Assembly (NCBI GenBank): GCA_037962975.1
Contig: CM075669.1
Span: 80,396,001-80,460,000 of the forward strand
Direction of reading: 5' to 3'
Length of the DNA: 64,000 bases
DNA from: Clitoria ternatea
Lineage: Eukaryota; Streptophyta; Magnoliopsida; Fabales; Fabaceae
The notes under the pieces were generated by a model that was not told the origin of the DNA, ran no database searches, and saw nothing but the letters and a program-made list of their open reading frames with translations. The translations under genes and the position numbers were made by a program. How positions within the stretch are numbered: the stretch's first letter is position 1; the number at the start of each line of letters is the position of its first letter. Positions 43,138-55,258 of this stretch are shown one piece after another.

Positions 43138-44212
43138 TGATAAGTGCTTTATAGTACAATAAATTAGACCCAGTTTGCTTAGGATTTTTATCATTATCCA
43201 CTGTATTTCCTTTATTGCGATTTTTGCTTTCTTTCCACTCTATTCTACTTGGGTATGTTATTTTGCAGAAATTAAGGCAATAAAGGGTCAAAAACAAGAG
43301 AAAAACGACCATAAAATGATAAAGAAACAAGAAGAACAAGCCCAAAGTGGAAAGAACTCTCTTTTTATGCTGAATTCCGACCAAGAATGCTGAATTCCGA
43401 CTCCATATGCTGAATTCCGACTCATAGTGTTGAAATCTGACTCAAAATGACCAAATCCGAGTAGAAGGACTCAAAAATGATCGAATTCGAGTGGAATAAC
43501 TCAGAATGGAGCATTGTCGAGTGGAATACTTCACTGTTAGAGGTGATTCCGAGTGAAAAGTTCCCTGTCAAAGCAATTCCGAGTGATATAAATGGCTAAC
43601 CCAGTTGGAGGTTCAATGCTGAAAAAGAATGTCTCAATTAGAGGAGAATTCGAGTGGAAGACCCCCTACTGCGACCAATCCGAGTGAAAAAAGGGACTGA
43701 CCTTGAATAGATGCTGCCCAAAGCTATTTTCTGAGTGAAAATATTGCTGATTGAAGGAATCCGAGTGGGAGTTCTCTAATTACAAATAATCCGAGTGAAG
43801 AAATGTTGATTGAAACAAGTTTGAACTGTTTTTCTGTGCCAAACTGCCTCCGATTGGAAAACTCCCGAGTGGTCAAAACTGCTGTCCGAGGAGAAGAAGT
43901 CACTGAAAGAGCAACTATTGAATAATGGGGAATCCGAGTGGTTTCATTCGGAGAAAATGGCATTCTCAAGCGGAACAAGGTATTTCTGACCAGGAGTAAA
44001 TCATACTCGGACAGATTCTCACAGTTTCACACTAAGTCCGAGTGAGATCTCTGCAACGAAGAATACCGAGTAAGTTGGGTCAGAAACCTATGTTTCCGAG
44101 CTAAGAGAGATACGGACCCGGAAAGAAATTCAATCAGTCAGATTCCAACCCTTCAAGTGCAAGTTTCTGAGTAAAAGTGGAGGCCATTCCGAGTGAGAAG
44201 TAAGAAGGCAAT
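43138..44212 (+). repeat. Partial 3' LTR of element F
   Basis: Aligns with 33413-34497 with about 31 substitutions, a 4-base and a 20-base deletion. It ends at GAAGGCAAT, where element G starts. The remaining 1.9 kb should lie beyond the right edge of the window. Confidence 0.92.
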
Positions 44213-47200
44213 TGTGACATCCCAAAAATAGGGGTAAATTTTTCGCGTTTTTATTTTTATTAATCTCTAAAACATGTGGGTGGTGAAGCCATTTAACAAA
44301 TTCCCTGGATCTATCAGAGACCTATCTCATATATGAAGATATGAGAAGGTAAGTTAAAGGAATTACTCTTAAGAAATCCATTATTAATAAAAGCGGAAGA
44401 ATCTTTGGTAAAATAACATTATGGAATTAAATTCTTAAGAGATCATTCATTTGCAATTTAATAGCCAAGGCTATCCTAAAGTGATCATGTAATAGGAGAG
44501 AATCATGGATTAGTATGAAGAAACAGGAAAATAATATATTTCAAGATATTTGGGAGAATCAGGTCCCTCTCGCTCAAGCGGAATTCCAATTCGCTTGAGC
44601 GAGCTTCGCATAGCACGCTTGGGCGAACCTTAAAATGCTGAGCGAAAGAAGAAAATGGAGATTCAGGGCCACTTCGCTCAAGCGAACCCAACTCGCTTGA
44701 GCGAGTAACACAATCCTCGCTTGGGCGAAGCCAACGAATGTAAGGCGAAAAGCGCCCAGAATCCATTCCACGCTTACTCGCTCGGGCGACACTATCCTCG
44801 CTTAAGCGAGATTGCTCCCGAGAGCAATTTCCTGATAAACCCGAGAGCAAAACCTGAGGGTAAGACCCTCTCGCTTGGGCGAATCCTTAACTCGCCTGAG
44901 CGAACATCAACCAAGGTCCAAACTCTGATTCTAATGCGATTCCGCTTGAGCTACATGTGTATCCGCTTGAGCAAAAATGAAATAATGTCCCAACACTGAT
45001 GCTGGGACGATTTCGCTTGAGCGAGTCCCATTCTCGCTTGAGCGAGAATCATCTAGAATCCAGAAATTGATACAGGGGCATTCTCGCTTGAGCGAGAAGC
45101 CCTCTCGCCTGAGCGAGTTTGACAGAAAAACAGGGAAATGCAGAAATTTACTCAACTCTTAACACCAAAACTCATTCTAATCAAACTTACCTAATTTCAA
45201 CACTTCATATATAACATATTTCGCATTTGAGACTTGTTCTAATAAGTCATACTTATCAAGTTCCATTACAACTCATCTATTGTATAAATCAACTCACTAA
45301 CTCCTCCATTTCATAAATCTAACATTCCATATATAAACTTCATTCATTCATCAAGATATAGAGAGTTTCATCATTCATTCATCCATAGGGTCATGATTGA
45401 AAATGAGTCATAAACAAAGATCTCATTTTCCTCCATGACCTCCTAAACTTATCATTCATACCATTATCCATTCTAAATCCACACTATGTCAACATATATT
45501 GTACCATATACATTACACTTATTCCACATATCTTTGTAAACCAAAGTATTGCCGGCCAAGGCATTCTTTACCAAAAGGGGCCTTCTTCACACTCCTCCTC
45601 CACAATAGCTCCAAAGCAATACCTACAACGCAGGAGCTAAAAAGATATACCACAGGGAGAGTGAGTATACTTCCTCAATGACGAAAATCCAATAAATAGA
45701 ACAATATATGCATGAATGCAATACAACTATCTCCTTCTCAAGAGGAGTTTATTTAATATCAATTAATCAATCATCAATTTTTCATTCTAATACAACTATT
45801 TCCTGATTCACTCAGAAATCTATCAATCAATCCACCATCAAAATTTAGTAATTAAAAAGGGAGTTTCCATTCATATCTCATCATCAAGTATCACCCTATA
45901 CCATGCTTTCAAACTGATGCACATGCTAATGTCATGAAAATGTATATGCACGGATCCGATTTCACTTCCTCGGGTGATCGCAACCACCATATCACATACT
46001 CATTCTCAATGGTTTCCCACCTCGCAAGGGGTACTTCCTCTAGCAACCTCACAAGGTGCTTCTCGTGATCGCAACCACGTTCAATATTTCACATAGGTTT
46101 CCCTCCTTGCAAGGGTTACTCCCTCCTCATAAACATTTCATATAGGTTTCCCTCCTCGCAAGGGGTACTCCCGCCTCATGATCGCAACCATGGGCATTCA
46201 ATCTCATTGGTCCCGCAGGGCCTTTCATTTCAACATCAAGTGATCACAACCACTTATCAACATCATCATAATATGCATGTCATGCCATGTATACAAAATA
46301 CTCATGCATGCTTCAAGCTCATTTGGATTATCCTACCCTTTCATCTAGGGTATATTCATTCTCAACCACACAATTTTCCATCAACTCATACACAAGAATC
46401 AATCTTCATATGAATTCAACCATGTACCACACATAATAAGTCATCCATAGCCACACATAGGCTTCATCACATAACACTAAATTCACATCATCATACACAA
46501 TTCACTTTACATACACATAATATCACTTTTAACCACTCAAACATGTCATACTACATTAATACATATATTATTAGTACAATTTTCATGCATTTAGAAAATA
46601 CACCCCTCTCCTACCTCAAGAGAAGTAGACCTCTGGGGTTGATGTTCCTGCTTCACCAATATTGCCAAGCCCTACACCAATCATATATAGGGCCACATCA
46701 ATCATTTATTCAAATACCAATTCAATATACATATACATAGGTATACACATGATCCTTATCATGTGAAAACTATTTACCAAAGTCATTCATTTGCCTACTT
46801 AGGCTTCGGGAATTCCTTTTCTCAAATTCCAATCTCTTAGTATCAAAGGCTACAACCTAATTATTGGGTTATTTCACCTAGTAGGTCTCCACCAACACCT
46901 TGGTGAGTTTCCACCTATTATAACTTCAAGTTAACATTATCATCATTTAATGTGTCTACCACCTCATTTATATCATTCTTCCCATCAACAAATGCTAATT
47001 TCTTCATTAATTGCAATATCCTTCAATATCCTACCTCTTCTCCTAGGATTCAAATTTAAGGTTTTCACCAACCCACCAAGCTTCATAAATGCTCATATGC
47101 CTCCTTCTTTTCTCACCATAATTATAACTACCTCATTAATCATTCATAAGCTTGTATTTATGTCAACTTATCTTTAGGGTTCCACTTTTAAGTTTTCCCC

Positions 47201-47922
47201 AACATTTCTCATTCATTTGTTGTGTTCTAACACCAAAACTTCAACCAAACCTCAACTATATACTTATATACATAGAAAATGATCATAACCTTACCTCAAG
47301 AGAAGAAAAGAGTGAATTTGCAAAAGATGAAGAGGTTCACACGAATTTGAGGAGGAAGGAGGAGAAAATATTTTAGTTTCCAAGCTTTCTTAAAGTCCTT
47401 GAAGGTTGTTAATGGAGAAGGATGATATATCTCCTTTTAATTTTTGAATTCAAAAGAAAGAGGAATAGGGATTATGAAGAAGAAGAAATAGACATGAAGA
47501 AGAAGATAAGAAGAAGGATGTCAACGTGAAAGAAGAAAGTGCAACCGACTTATGAAAGGAAAATGGAAATTTAACACTTAATTTACCCATTCTTCACTAA
47601 CTCTTCCATTTTTTAACAAACAGGTTCGCCGTTCGGGCCCAAAACATATTCTAAAAATTATTCCGAATATAAATTCGGAATCCCATTAACATTATCTACG
47701 GCCCTAACCAACAGCATCTCAATCGGAGATACTTGGTCCAATACCTATATTTTATCCGGGTCAGTTTTCAGCTCATCTGACCACCATATTTCACCAACAG
47801 TTTCGAAAAAACCTTCTTTAAATCATTTCAAGAATTTTGGGATATTTATTAGCCCAAAGTTAATTATCCAACATTTATTTTCCTAATTTATCTTCCTATA
47901 TTTTAAAATTCGGGGTGTTACA
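44213..47922 (-). repeat. 3' LTR of element G (3710 bp)
   Basis: Plus-strand ends are TGTGACATCCC and ...GGTGTTACA. It contains the CGCTTGAGCGA motif field (44570-45117) and a patch with GTTTCCC(T/A)CCTCGCAAGG repeated four times or so (46010-46175). It also has long AT-rich stretches. Short ORFs inside it are not supported as genes. The breakpoint of element H in the partner LTR corresponds to position 46028. Confidence 0.92.
44570..45117. repeat. CGCTTGAGCGA motif field in element G LTR
   Basis: Sixteen copies of TCGCTTGAGCGA or close variants (CTTGGGCGA, CTCGGGCGA, CTTAAGCGA, CTCAAGCGA) occur in about 550 bases with irregular spacing. Each is an imperfect palindrome with TCGCT/AGCGA arms. 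The same field is in the other LTR at 53262-53810, with several CpG sites changed to TpG or CpA in one copy only. Confidence 0.88.
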
Positions 47923-49873
47923 ATCCACTCCCCCTAAAAGAAATTTCGTCCTCGAAATTCAACTTACCGGTCTCAAATGCATGAGGGTACCGTTTACGAA
48001 TATCGTCCTCACGTTCCCACGTAAATGTTTCCATATCTCCATGCTTCCATGCCACTTTTACTAATGGTACCATCTTATTCCGTAGTCTCTTCACGGAATG
48101 CTCAACAATACGAACAGAAACGGGAAGAATGGATAAGTCATCCTGCACCTCAAGATCATCAACAGAGATCACGTGCTGAGGATCATGTACATACTTCCTT
48201 AACTGAGACACGTGGAATACATTATGAAGATTTGCAAGTTGTGGAGGGAGTGCAATTCGATATGCGACGTCCCCAATCCGCTCCAAAATCTCATAGGGTC
48301 TAATGAATTTAGGGCTTAGTTTCTTGCTCTTCAAGGCCCTTCCTATACCTTTATCACGCGAAACTCGTAATAACACATGATCGCCAACTTGAAATTCTAG
48401 TGGTTTTCTTCTTTTATCATAATAGCTCTTCTGTCGATCTTGAGCAATTTTCATCTTCTCTCGGATCATCTTGATCTGTTCTGTAGTTTCCTCAATAATC
48501 TCAGGTCCTAAGGCTAGATTCTCACCAACTTCAAGCCAACATAAAGGAGTTCGACACCTTCTTCCATATAATGCTTCGTATGGTGCCATACCAATACTAG
48601 AATGAAAACTGTTATTGTAGGTGAATTCGATTAGAGGTAAATATTTTTCCCACGAACCGCCATGCTCCAAAACACAAGCACGCAGTAAGTCTTCAAGACT
48701 TTGAATAGTTCTCTCAGACTGCCCATCGGTCTGGGGATGATATGCCGAACTTAGCTTCAGTTTTGAACCCATCGCCTCATGTAAGCTTCCCCAGAATCGG
48801 GAAGTAAATCGGGGATCACGATCAGAAATAATACTTGATGGCACACCATGTAATCTCACAATTTCCCGAATGTACAACTGTGCTAAATCTTGCAAAGAGC
48901 TTTCCATACTGATTGGCAAGAAATGGGCACTCTTGGTCAAACGATCCACAATCACCCATATTCCATCACATCTGGACCTCGTTCTTGGTAATCCGGACAC
49001 AAAATCCATGGCAATCGCGTCCCACTTCCAAACAGGAATATCAAGTGATCTTAAAGTACCCGAAGGTCTTTGGTGTTCCACCTTCGCCTTCTGACAAGTA
49101 AGGCAAGAAGCTACAAAGTTAGCAACATCACGTTTCATTCCGGGCCACCAAAAATTCTTCTTTATATCACGATACATCTTTGTTACACCAGGATGGATGC
49201 TAAACATGCTTTTATGTGCTTCCTCCAGCACTGTACATCTCAAATTACCGAATGAAGGTACATACACACGACCTTTTATTCGCCATATACTATCAACGCC
49301 TTCCACAAGGAATAGATTTTTCCCATTATCCTGAGGTCTTCGCATCTCTTGTAAATAATCATCATCTTTTTGTTTCTCTTTCACAAGTTCCAAAAATTCA
49401 TTGCTTATTTTCAAGGTAGCAAAACATAACTTCTTGGAAGATTGAACTTCGGTCCCAACATTCAAGTTCCGAAATTCTTCAATTAATTCAAGCTTTTTGA
49501 CCATCATGATTGATATATGCAAGGATTTCCGACTAAGAGCATCGGCAACAACATTAGCTTTTCCCGGTTGGTACATCAATTTAAAGTCATAATCCTTCAA
49601 GAATTCCACCCATCTTCTTTGTCGCATATTCAATTCCTTTTGGTCGAAAAGATATTTCAAACTTTTGTGGTCACTGTACACCACAAATCTCGAACCATAC
49701 AAATAATGACGCCAAATCTTCAAGGCAAACACAACCGCAGCCAACTCCAAATCATGAGTTGGGTAATTAATTTCATGAGGTCGCAATTGGCGTGAAGCAT
49801 AAGCTATTACACGTTCTTTCTGCATTAGCACGCATCCAAGTCCATGCTTGGAAGCATCACAATACACTACAAA
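47918..49873 (-). pseudogene. pol: RNase H, integrase and chromodomain of element G
   Basis: Same frame as the upstream ORF, separated only by a TAG. RNase H: YCDASKHGLGCVLMQ, THDLELAAVVFALK, YSDHKSLKYLF and VVADALSRK. Integrase (numbering from 49867): zinc region at about 218-258 (HKSMFSIHPGV...CLTCQKAK), then D288, D349 and E385 (35 residues between the last two). The tail has LSPKFIRPYEILERIGDVAY and LHNVFHVSQLRKYV, then a chromodomain (about 580-628: RLRNKMVPLVKVAWKHGDME, FTWEREDDIRKRYP). Chromodomains can direct integration to modified histones. The coding region runs through the polypurine tract and its TAA stop lies in the first bases of the 3' LTR. Confidence 0.92.
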
Positions 49874-52513
49874 CTATTCTTGTAGGTCAGGCAACGCTAA
49901 GATAGGAGCAGAAGTTAGTCTTATTTTTAGCTCTTCAAAGCATTTCTCACATTCAACCGTCCATACGAAAGGTTGGTTCTTCCTTGTTAAATTCATTAAA
50001 GGTCTCGCAAGACGAGAGAAACCTTCAATGAACCTTCGATAATAACCCGCAAGTCCAAGAAAACTTCGAATTTCAGTAACCGTTGTAGGTCTCGACCATG
50101 CCATAACGGCTTCAACCTTTGAAGGATCCACAGAAATACCATCTTCGGATATTACATGCCCAAGGAACTGAACGCTCGTCATCCAGAATTCACATTTAGA
50201 GAGCTTGGCATACAACTGGTTCTCTCTAAGAATGTTTAGTACCACTCTTAAATGTTCCCCATGTTCCTTGTGACTCTTAGAATACACCAGGATATCATCG
50301 ATAAACACCACAACAAAAAGATCTAGGTATTCGTGAAAAATGTGATTCATATAACTCATGAATACAGCTGGAGCATTAGTAACTCCAAATGGCATCACGA
50401 CATACTCGTAGTGACCATATCGCGTTCTAAATGCAGTCTTGGGAATATCTTCGGCTCTCACCCGAATTTGATGATAACCGGAACGCAAATCAATCTTTGA
50501 AAATACCACCGCACCTCTCAATTGATCCAACAGATCATCAATACGAGGTAAAGGATATCTATTCTTTATCGTCAACTTGTTCAATTGGTGGTAGTCTACG
50601 CACAACCGCATGGTTCCATCTTTTTTCTTAACTAACAAAATAGGAGCTCCCCAGGGTGACACACTCGGTCGAACAAATTCCCTCTCAAGCAGCTCCTCAA
50701 CTTGCTTCTTTAATTCAATTAACTCCGTAGGAGACATTCTATAAGGAGCAATAGACACTGGTTCGGCACCAGGTACTAGGTCAATAGCAAACTCAACCTC
50801 TCTTGGAGGTGGTAAACCAGGTATTTCATCAGGAAACACGTCCAGAAATTCAGACACCACGGGAATATTAGTGGGACCAGGATTACTTGTCCCCTCAGAA
50901 AGCGATAACAACACACAAAGTTGAATTATACCTTGTACATCAAACTGCCCCCTATCAAGAGAAGGGAGAACAACGGTCCGCTGTTGACCATCAACTATGA
51001 CTTTATTGTTAGATAGCCAATCCATACCAAGTATAATCTCCAATCCCTTCATAGGCAAACAAATAAAAGATGCAACAAATTTTCTCCCCTCCAGGAGCAT
51101 ATCAACATTATCGCACCGGTTAACCGATCTAAAACAAGTACCGGTTGGAGTGGTAATCATAAGAGCATTTTTCATAAAACACACCGGCAATCTCAATCGC
51201 CGAACACAATCCTCAGATATAAAAGAGTGGGTCGCACCCGAATCAAAAATGACATGAACTGAATGTCCAAGAATTTCACACTTACTTTCAACCAGATTTT
51301 CTGCTCGTGCTGCTTCCTCTCCGGTCACAGCAAATACTCTCCCGACATTAGGTTGACGATCTCCTCCATCCCTATTTCCATCATTAACATCATTACCATT
51401 TCCTCGACCGTTGCCACGTCTTCCACCATTATAGCCACCTCGGCCACCACGTCGACCACCATTATTTCCATTACCACGGCCTCGACCACCATTATAGCCT
51501 CCGCGGTTCACATAAGTAGGTGCATTAGCATGATTAGGAACATTAGCTTGTACCGGAGCCGGCCTCACAAGCATAGGACATGCAGAACGGATATGCCCCA
51601 CCTGATCACAATTAAAGCATATAACATCCTCACGATGCACACATTCCCGAACATAATGAGGTCCTCCACATCTATAACATCTCGGTCCATTGGTATTTAC
51701 ATTACCCCGGCTAAATACATTACCTCGTCCACCGCCTCTAGCTGGGACATTAGAAGAAGCACCCCTCAGAAAGCGTCCTCTTCTAAAACTTCTTTGCCTC
51801 TTGAAACTAGAAGCTTGACCCTTCAACTTAGAGTCAAATTTAGAGTGTTGAAAAGAAGCATGTTCTTCATAGATACGGCACTTATTCACAAGCACCGTGA
51901 AAATTCGAATCTCTTGATGACATATAGCCCTTTGAATATCGGAGCGTAACCCATTTTCAAACTTCACACACTTTGACACTTCAGTTCCCTCTTGTTGAAA
52001 AGGAGGGTAGAATTCACAGAGTTCTTCAAACTTAGAAGCATACTCTTCCACCGTCAGCGTGCCTTGCTTGAGTTCCATGAACTCGAGTTCTTTCTTGCTC
52101 TTATAACTTTCGGGCACATATTTCCTCATAAGTTCTCGTTTAAAGTTCTCCCAAGTTAAGGGAATCGCAGCAGCATTCATTCTGTTCTTGGCGAGTCTCC
52201 ACCAAGTCTCTGCTTCATCCCTCAGCATAAAAATAGCATACTCCACTTTCTGGAGCTCATTACATTCAAAGCTATCAAAGATCCACTCAACATTCCGGAT
52301 CCAACCATAGGCTTGCTCAGGCCTAAATCCACCATGAAATTCAGTAGGTTTTCGCTTTAAAAACATGTCAAGGCCTTGAGTACCTTGAACAACAATAGGA
52401 GCAGATGGTCGTTCTGCCTCTTGTCTCTCACGGTTTTGCGATTCAAGAAGATCCGCAAAACGATTCAAGGCTCTAGCTATGGCGTCATCATTATCTTGAC
52501 GACGACGGGCCAT
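49874..52513 (-). CDS. gag-pol: Gag, protease and RT of element G
   Basis: The open frame extends from 52564, but the ATG at 52513 (MARRRQDNDDAIARALNRFA) matches the usual start. In numbering from 52564: gag core about 60-240 (FRPEQAYGWIRNVEWIFDSF, WENFKRELMRKYVPE). Two CCHC knuckles are at 296-308 and 317-330 (CYRCGGPHYVREC, CFNCDQVGHIRSAC). A Gly/Arg/Asn-rich stretch (about 355-400) resembles an RGG box. The protease has FDSGATHSFIS (Asp 441). RT has RLCVDYHQLNKLTIKNRYPL, FSKIDLRSGYHQIR and FIDD at 754-757. It ends with an in-frame TAG at 49876-49874; the protein resumes two codons later. Everything else is intact, so a single nonsense change separates this copy from a complete polyprotein. 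Confidence 0.93.
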   Translation of the reverse strand: MARRRQDNDDAIARALNRFADLLESQNRERQEAERPSAPIVVQGTQGLDMFLKRKPTEFHGGFRPEQAYGWIRNVEWIFDSFECNELQKVEYAIFMLRDEAETWWRLAKNRMNAAAIPLTWENFKRELMRKYVPESYKSKKELEFMELKQGTLTVEEYASKFEELCEFYPPFQQEGTEVSKCVKFENGLRSDIQRAICHQEIRIFTVLVNKCRIYEEHASFQHSKFDSKLKGQASSFKRQRSFRRGRFLRGASSNVPARGGGRGNVFSRGNVNTNGPRCYRCGGPHYVRECVHREDVICFNCDQVGHIRSACPMLVRPAPVQANVPNHANAPTYVNRGGYNGGRGRGNGNNGGRRGGRGGYNGGRRGNGRGNGNDVNDGNRDGGDRQPNVGRVFAVTGEEAARAENLVESKCEILGHSVHVIFDSGATHSFISEDCVRRLRLPVCFMKNALMITTPTGTCFRSVNRCDNVDMLLEGRKFVASFICLPMKGLEIILGMDWLSNNKVIVDGQQRTVVLPSLDRGQFDVQGIIQLCVLLSLSEGTSNPGPTNIPVVSEFLDVFPDEIPGLPPPREVEFAIDLVPGAEPVSIAPYRMSPTELIELKKQVEELLEREFVRPSVSPWGAPILLVKKKDGTMRLCVDYHQLNKLTIKNRYPLPRIDDLLDQLRGAVVFSKIDLRSGYHQIRVRAEDIPKTAFRTRYGHYEYVVMPFGVTNAPAVFMSYMNHIFHEYLDLFVVVFIDDILVYSKSHKEHGEHLRVVLNILRENQLYAKLSKCEFWMTSVQFLGHVISEDGISVDPSKVEAVMAWSRPTTVTEIRSFLGLAGYYRRFIEGFSRLARPLMNLTRKNQPFVWTVECEKCFEELKIRLTSAPILALPDLQE

Positions 52514-52888
52514 CACAGTATCTAAAACCACAACATGAATTTCAACCAATATCAGTAAACTCATTCATAAAATTCCTCTATGAATTCATACTATAGTATT
52601 TTATTATAAAATTTAAATTATGACCCTCCTCCATGGAGTCCAATAGCAACATTTCATATTAAAGCCCATATGGCAGCATCATCATATCATGACATAGTAT
52701 GCATTCATAATACATAAGATTCTTCATTGATGGAGGATAGTGTGAAGAAGCTTGGCCGGACTTACAAAAATCACATTTAATTCATCATCAATTCATACAC
52801 AATCAATCAACAATAACAATGATTTATCAATCACATATCACTTTCCAGTAATAGCAATGGCTAAACATAGTAATGCAGAGCAAATAAT

Positions 52889-52900
52889 GCTCTGATACCA
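52889..52900 (-). other. tRNA-Met primer-binding site of element G
   Basis: Minus strand TGGTATCAGAGC, three bases after the LTR end ...GTCACA. Confidence 0.85.
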
Positions 52901-52903
52901 AAT

Positions 52904-54719
52904 TGTGACATCCCAAAAATAGGGGTAAATTTTTCGCGTTTTTATTTTTATTAATCTCTAAAACATGTGGGTGGTGAAGCCATTTAACAAATTCCCTGGA
53001 TCTATCAGAGACCTATCTCATATATGAAGATATGAGAAGGTAAGTTAAAGGAATTACTCTTAAGAAATCCATTATTAATAAAAGCGGAAGAATCTTTGGT
53101 AAAATAACATTATGGAATTAAATTCTTAAGAGATCATTCATTTGTAATTTAATAGCCAAGGCTATCCTAAAGTGATCATGTAATAGGATAGAATCATGGA
53201 TTAGTATGAAGAAACAGGAAAATAATATATTTCAAGATATTTGGGAGAATCAGGTCCCTCTCGCTCAAGCGGAATTCCAATTCGCTTGAGCGAGCTTCGC
53301 ATAGCACGCTTAGGCGAACCTTAAAATGCTGAGCGAAAGAAGAAAATGGAGATTCAGGGCCACTTCGCTCAAGCGAACCCAACTCGCTTGAGCGAGTAAC
53401 ACAATCCTTGCTTGGGCAAAGCCAGCGAGTGTAAGGCGAAAAACGCCCAGAATCCATTCCACGCTTACTCGCTCGGGCGACACTATCCTCGCTTAAGCGA
53501 GATTGCTCCCGAAAGCAATTTCCTGATAAACCCGAGAGCAAAACCTGAGGGTAAGACCCTCTCGCTTGGGCGAATCCTCAACTCGCCTGAGCGAACATCA
53601 ACCAAGGTCCAAACTCTGATTCTAATGCGATTCCGCTTGAGCTACATGTGCATCCGCTTGAGCGAAAATGAAATAATGTCCCAACACTGATGCTGGGACG
53701 ATTTCGCTTGAGCGAGTCCCATTCTCGCTTGAGCGAGAATCATCTAGAATCTAGAAATTGATACAGGGGCATTCTCGCTTGAGCGAGAAGCCCTCTCGCC
53801 TGAGCGAGTTTGACAGAAAAACAGGGAAATGCAGAAATTTACTCAACTCTTAACACCAAAACTCATTCTAATCAAACTTACCTAATTTCAACACTTCATA
53901 TATAACATATTTCGCATTTGAGACTTGTTCTAATAAGTCATACTTATCAAGTTCCATTACAACTCATCTATTGTATAAATCAACTCACTAACTCCTCTAT
54001 TTCATAAATCTAACATTCCATATATAAACTTCATTCATTCATCAAGATATAGAGAGTTTCATCATTCATTCATCCATAGGGTCATGATTGAAAATAAGTC
54101 ATAAACAAAGATCTCATTTTCCTCCATGACCTCCTAAACTTATCATTCATACCATTATCCATTCTAAATCCACACTATGTCAACATATATTGTACCATAT
54201 ACATTACACTTATTCCACATATCTTTGTAAACCAAAATATTGCCGGCCAAGGCATTCTTTACCAAAAGGGGCCTTCTTCACACTCCTCCTCCACAATAGC
54301 TCCAAAGCAATACCTACAACGCAGGAGCTAAAAAGATATACCACAGGGAGAGTGAGTATACTTCCTCAATGACGAAAATCCAATAAATAGAACAATATAT
54401 GCATGAATGCAATACAACTATCTCCTTCTCAAGAGGAGTTTATTTAATATCAATTAATCAATCATCAATTTTTCATTCTAATACAACTATTTCCTGATTC
54501 ACTCAGAAATCTATCAATCAATCCACCATCACAATTTAGTAATTAAAAAGGGAGTTTCCATTCATATCTCATCATCAAGTATCACCCTATACCATGCTTT
54601 CAAACTGATGCACATGCTAATGTCATGAAAATGCATATGCACGGATCCGATTTCACTTCCTCGGGTGATCGCAACCACCATATCACATACTCATTCTCAA
54701 TGGTTTCCCACCTCGCAAG
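52904..54719 (-). repeat. 5' LTR of element G, inner part
   Basis: Aligns base for base with 44213-46028 with about 18 differences. It is cut at 54719 by element H and continues at 63622 after the target duplication. Confidence 0.93.
54715..54719. other. Target-site duplication gcaag, left copy
   Basis: gcaag precedes element H and occurs again at 63617-63621. Removing H and one copy restores an LTR colinear with 46024-46033. A 5-bp duplication is standard for gypsy integrase. Confidence 0.95.
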
Positions 54720-55246
54720 TGTTAGTCCTCAAATTTTCAATAAAAGCTTAAATAAAAATTTTATAAAAATCATAAAAATTAGTTTAATTTGTTAGAAAAT
54801 TAGGATTTAAATTCAATAAATGAGTGTTGTTGGAAATAATCTGCCCTTGATCAATTTTCTCTAGTTTTGCAGTGAAAAAGTTAAGAAATCAAGAGAAAAT
54901 TACACTGGAGAATCTGACGCGTAGCCTCACCCCACGCGTAGCATCAACTGCTATTTTTGAGTCTGACGCTATGCATCACAGCCACGCGTAGCGTTAGTGC
55001 TGCGTGAACAACCACTCCACTTTGGCCAACCACTCCACTTAGACTCAATAATGGGCACCCCACTCAGCCCAAGGGCCACCCCAATCAGCATAAATGGCCA
55101 AAAACTCGTGGAAACATGTCCAAGTGGCCAGGCATGATCAAGATTAATTATTGAAAGTGGCCATTATCAAGTGTTTAATGGAGGCTGAGTCAGGGGTCTG
55201 ACGCGTAGCGTCACAGGGACGTGTAGCGTCAGCACCCTTGCTCAGC

Positions 55247-55258
55247 CCTATAAATAGG
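55247..55258 (+). promoter_or_regulatory. LTR TATA box of element H
   Basis: CCTATAAATAGG lies just downstream of the last motif pair in U3. The 3' LTR copy near 62573 reads CTCTATAAATAGG. Confidence 0.7.

Larger units (their letters stand above)
33413..44212 (+). mobile_element. Element F: Athila-like Ty3/gypsy element, 3' LTR cut by element G
   Basis: 5' LTR 33413-36389, tRNA-Asp primer site, gag (36585-37703), protease-RT-RNase H-integrase (37712-41679), 3' untranslated region (41680-43137) and a partial 3' LTR (43138-44212). The protease DLGAS, the RT FMDD and the 3' GCTTGAGGACAAGC signature fit Athila. No env-like ORF remains behind pol. About 31 substitutions in 1073 aligned LTR bases (2.9%) were counted by eye. 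At least two frameshifts and several stops make it non-autonomous now. Confidence 0.9.

Noticed and set aside
45499..45681. Sixty-codon ORF repeated at 54190-54372
   Set aside because: Identical because both are copies of the same element G LTR; no other coding evidence.
51263..51949. Plus-strand ORF of 228 codons rich in Ser, Thr and Ile
   Set aside because: It is the reverse complement of the Gly/Arg-rich linker and knuckles of element G gag; composition explains it.
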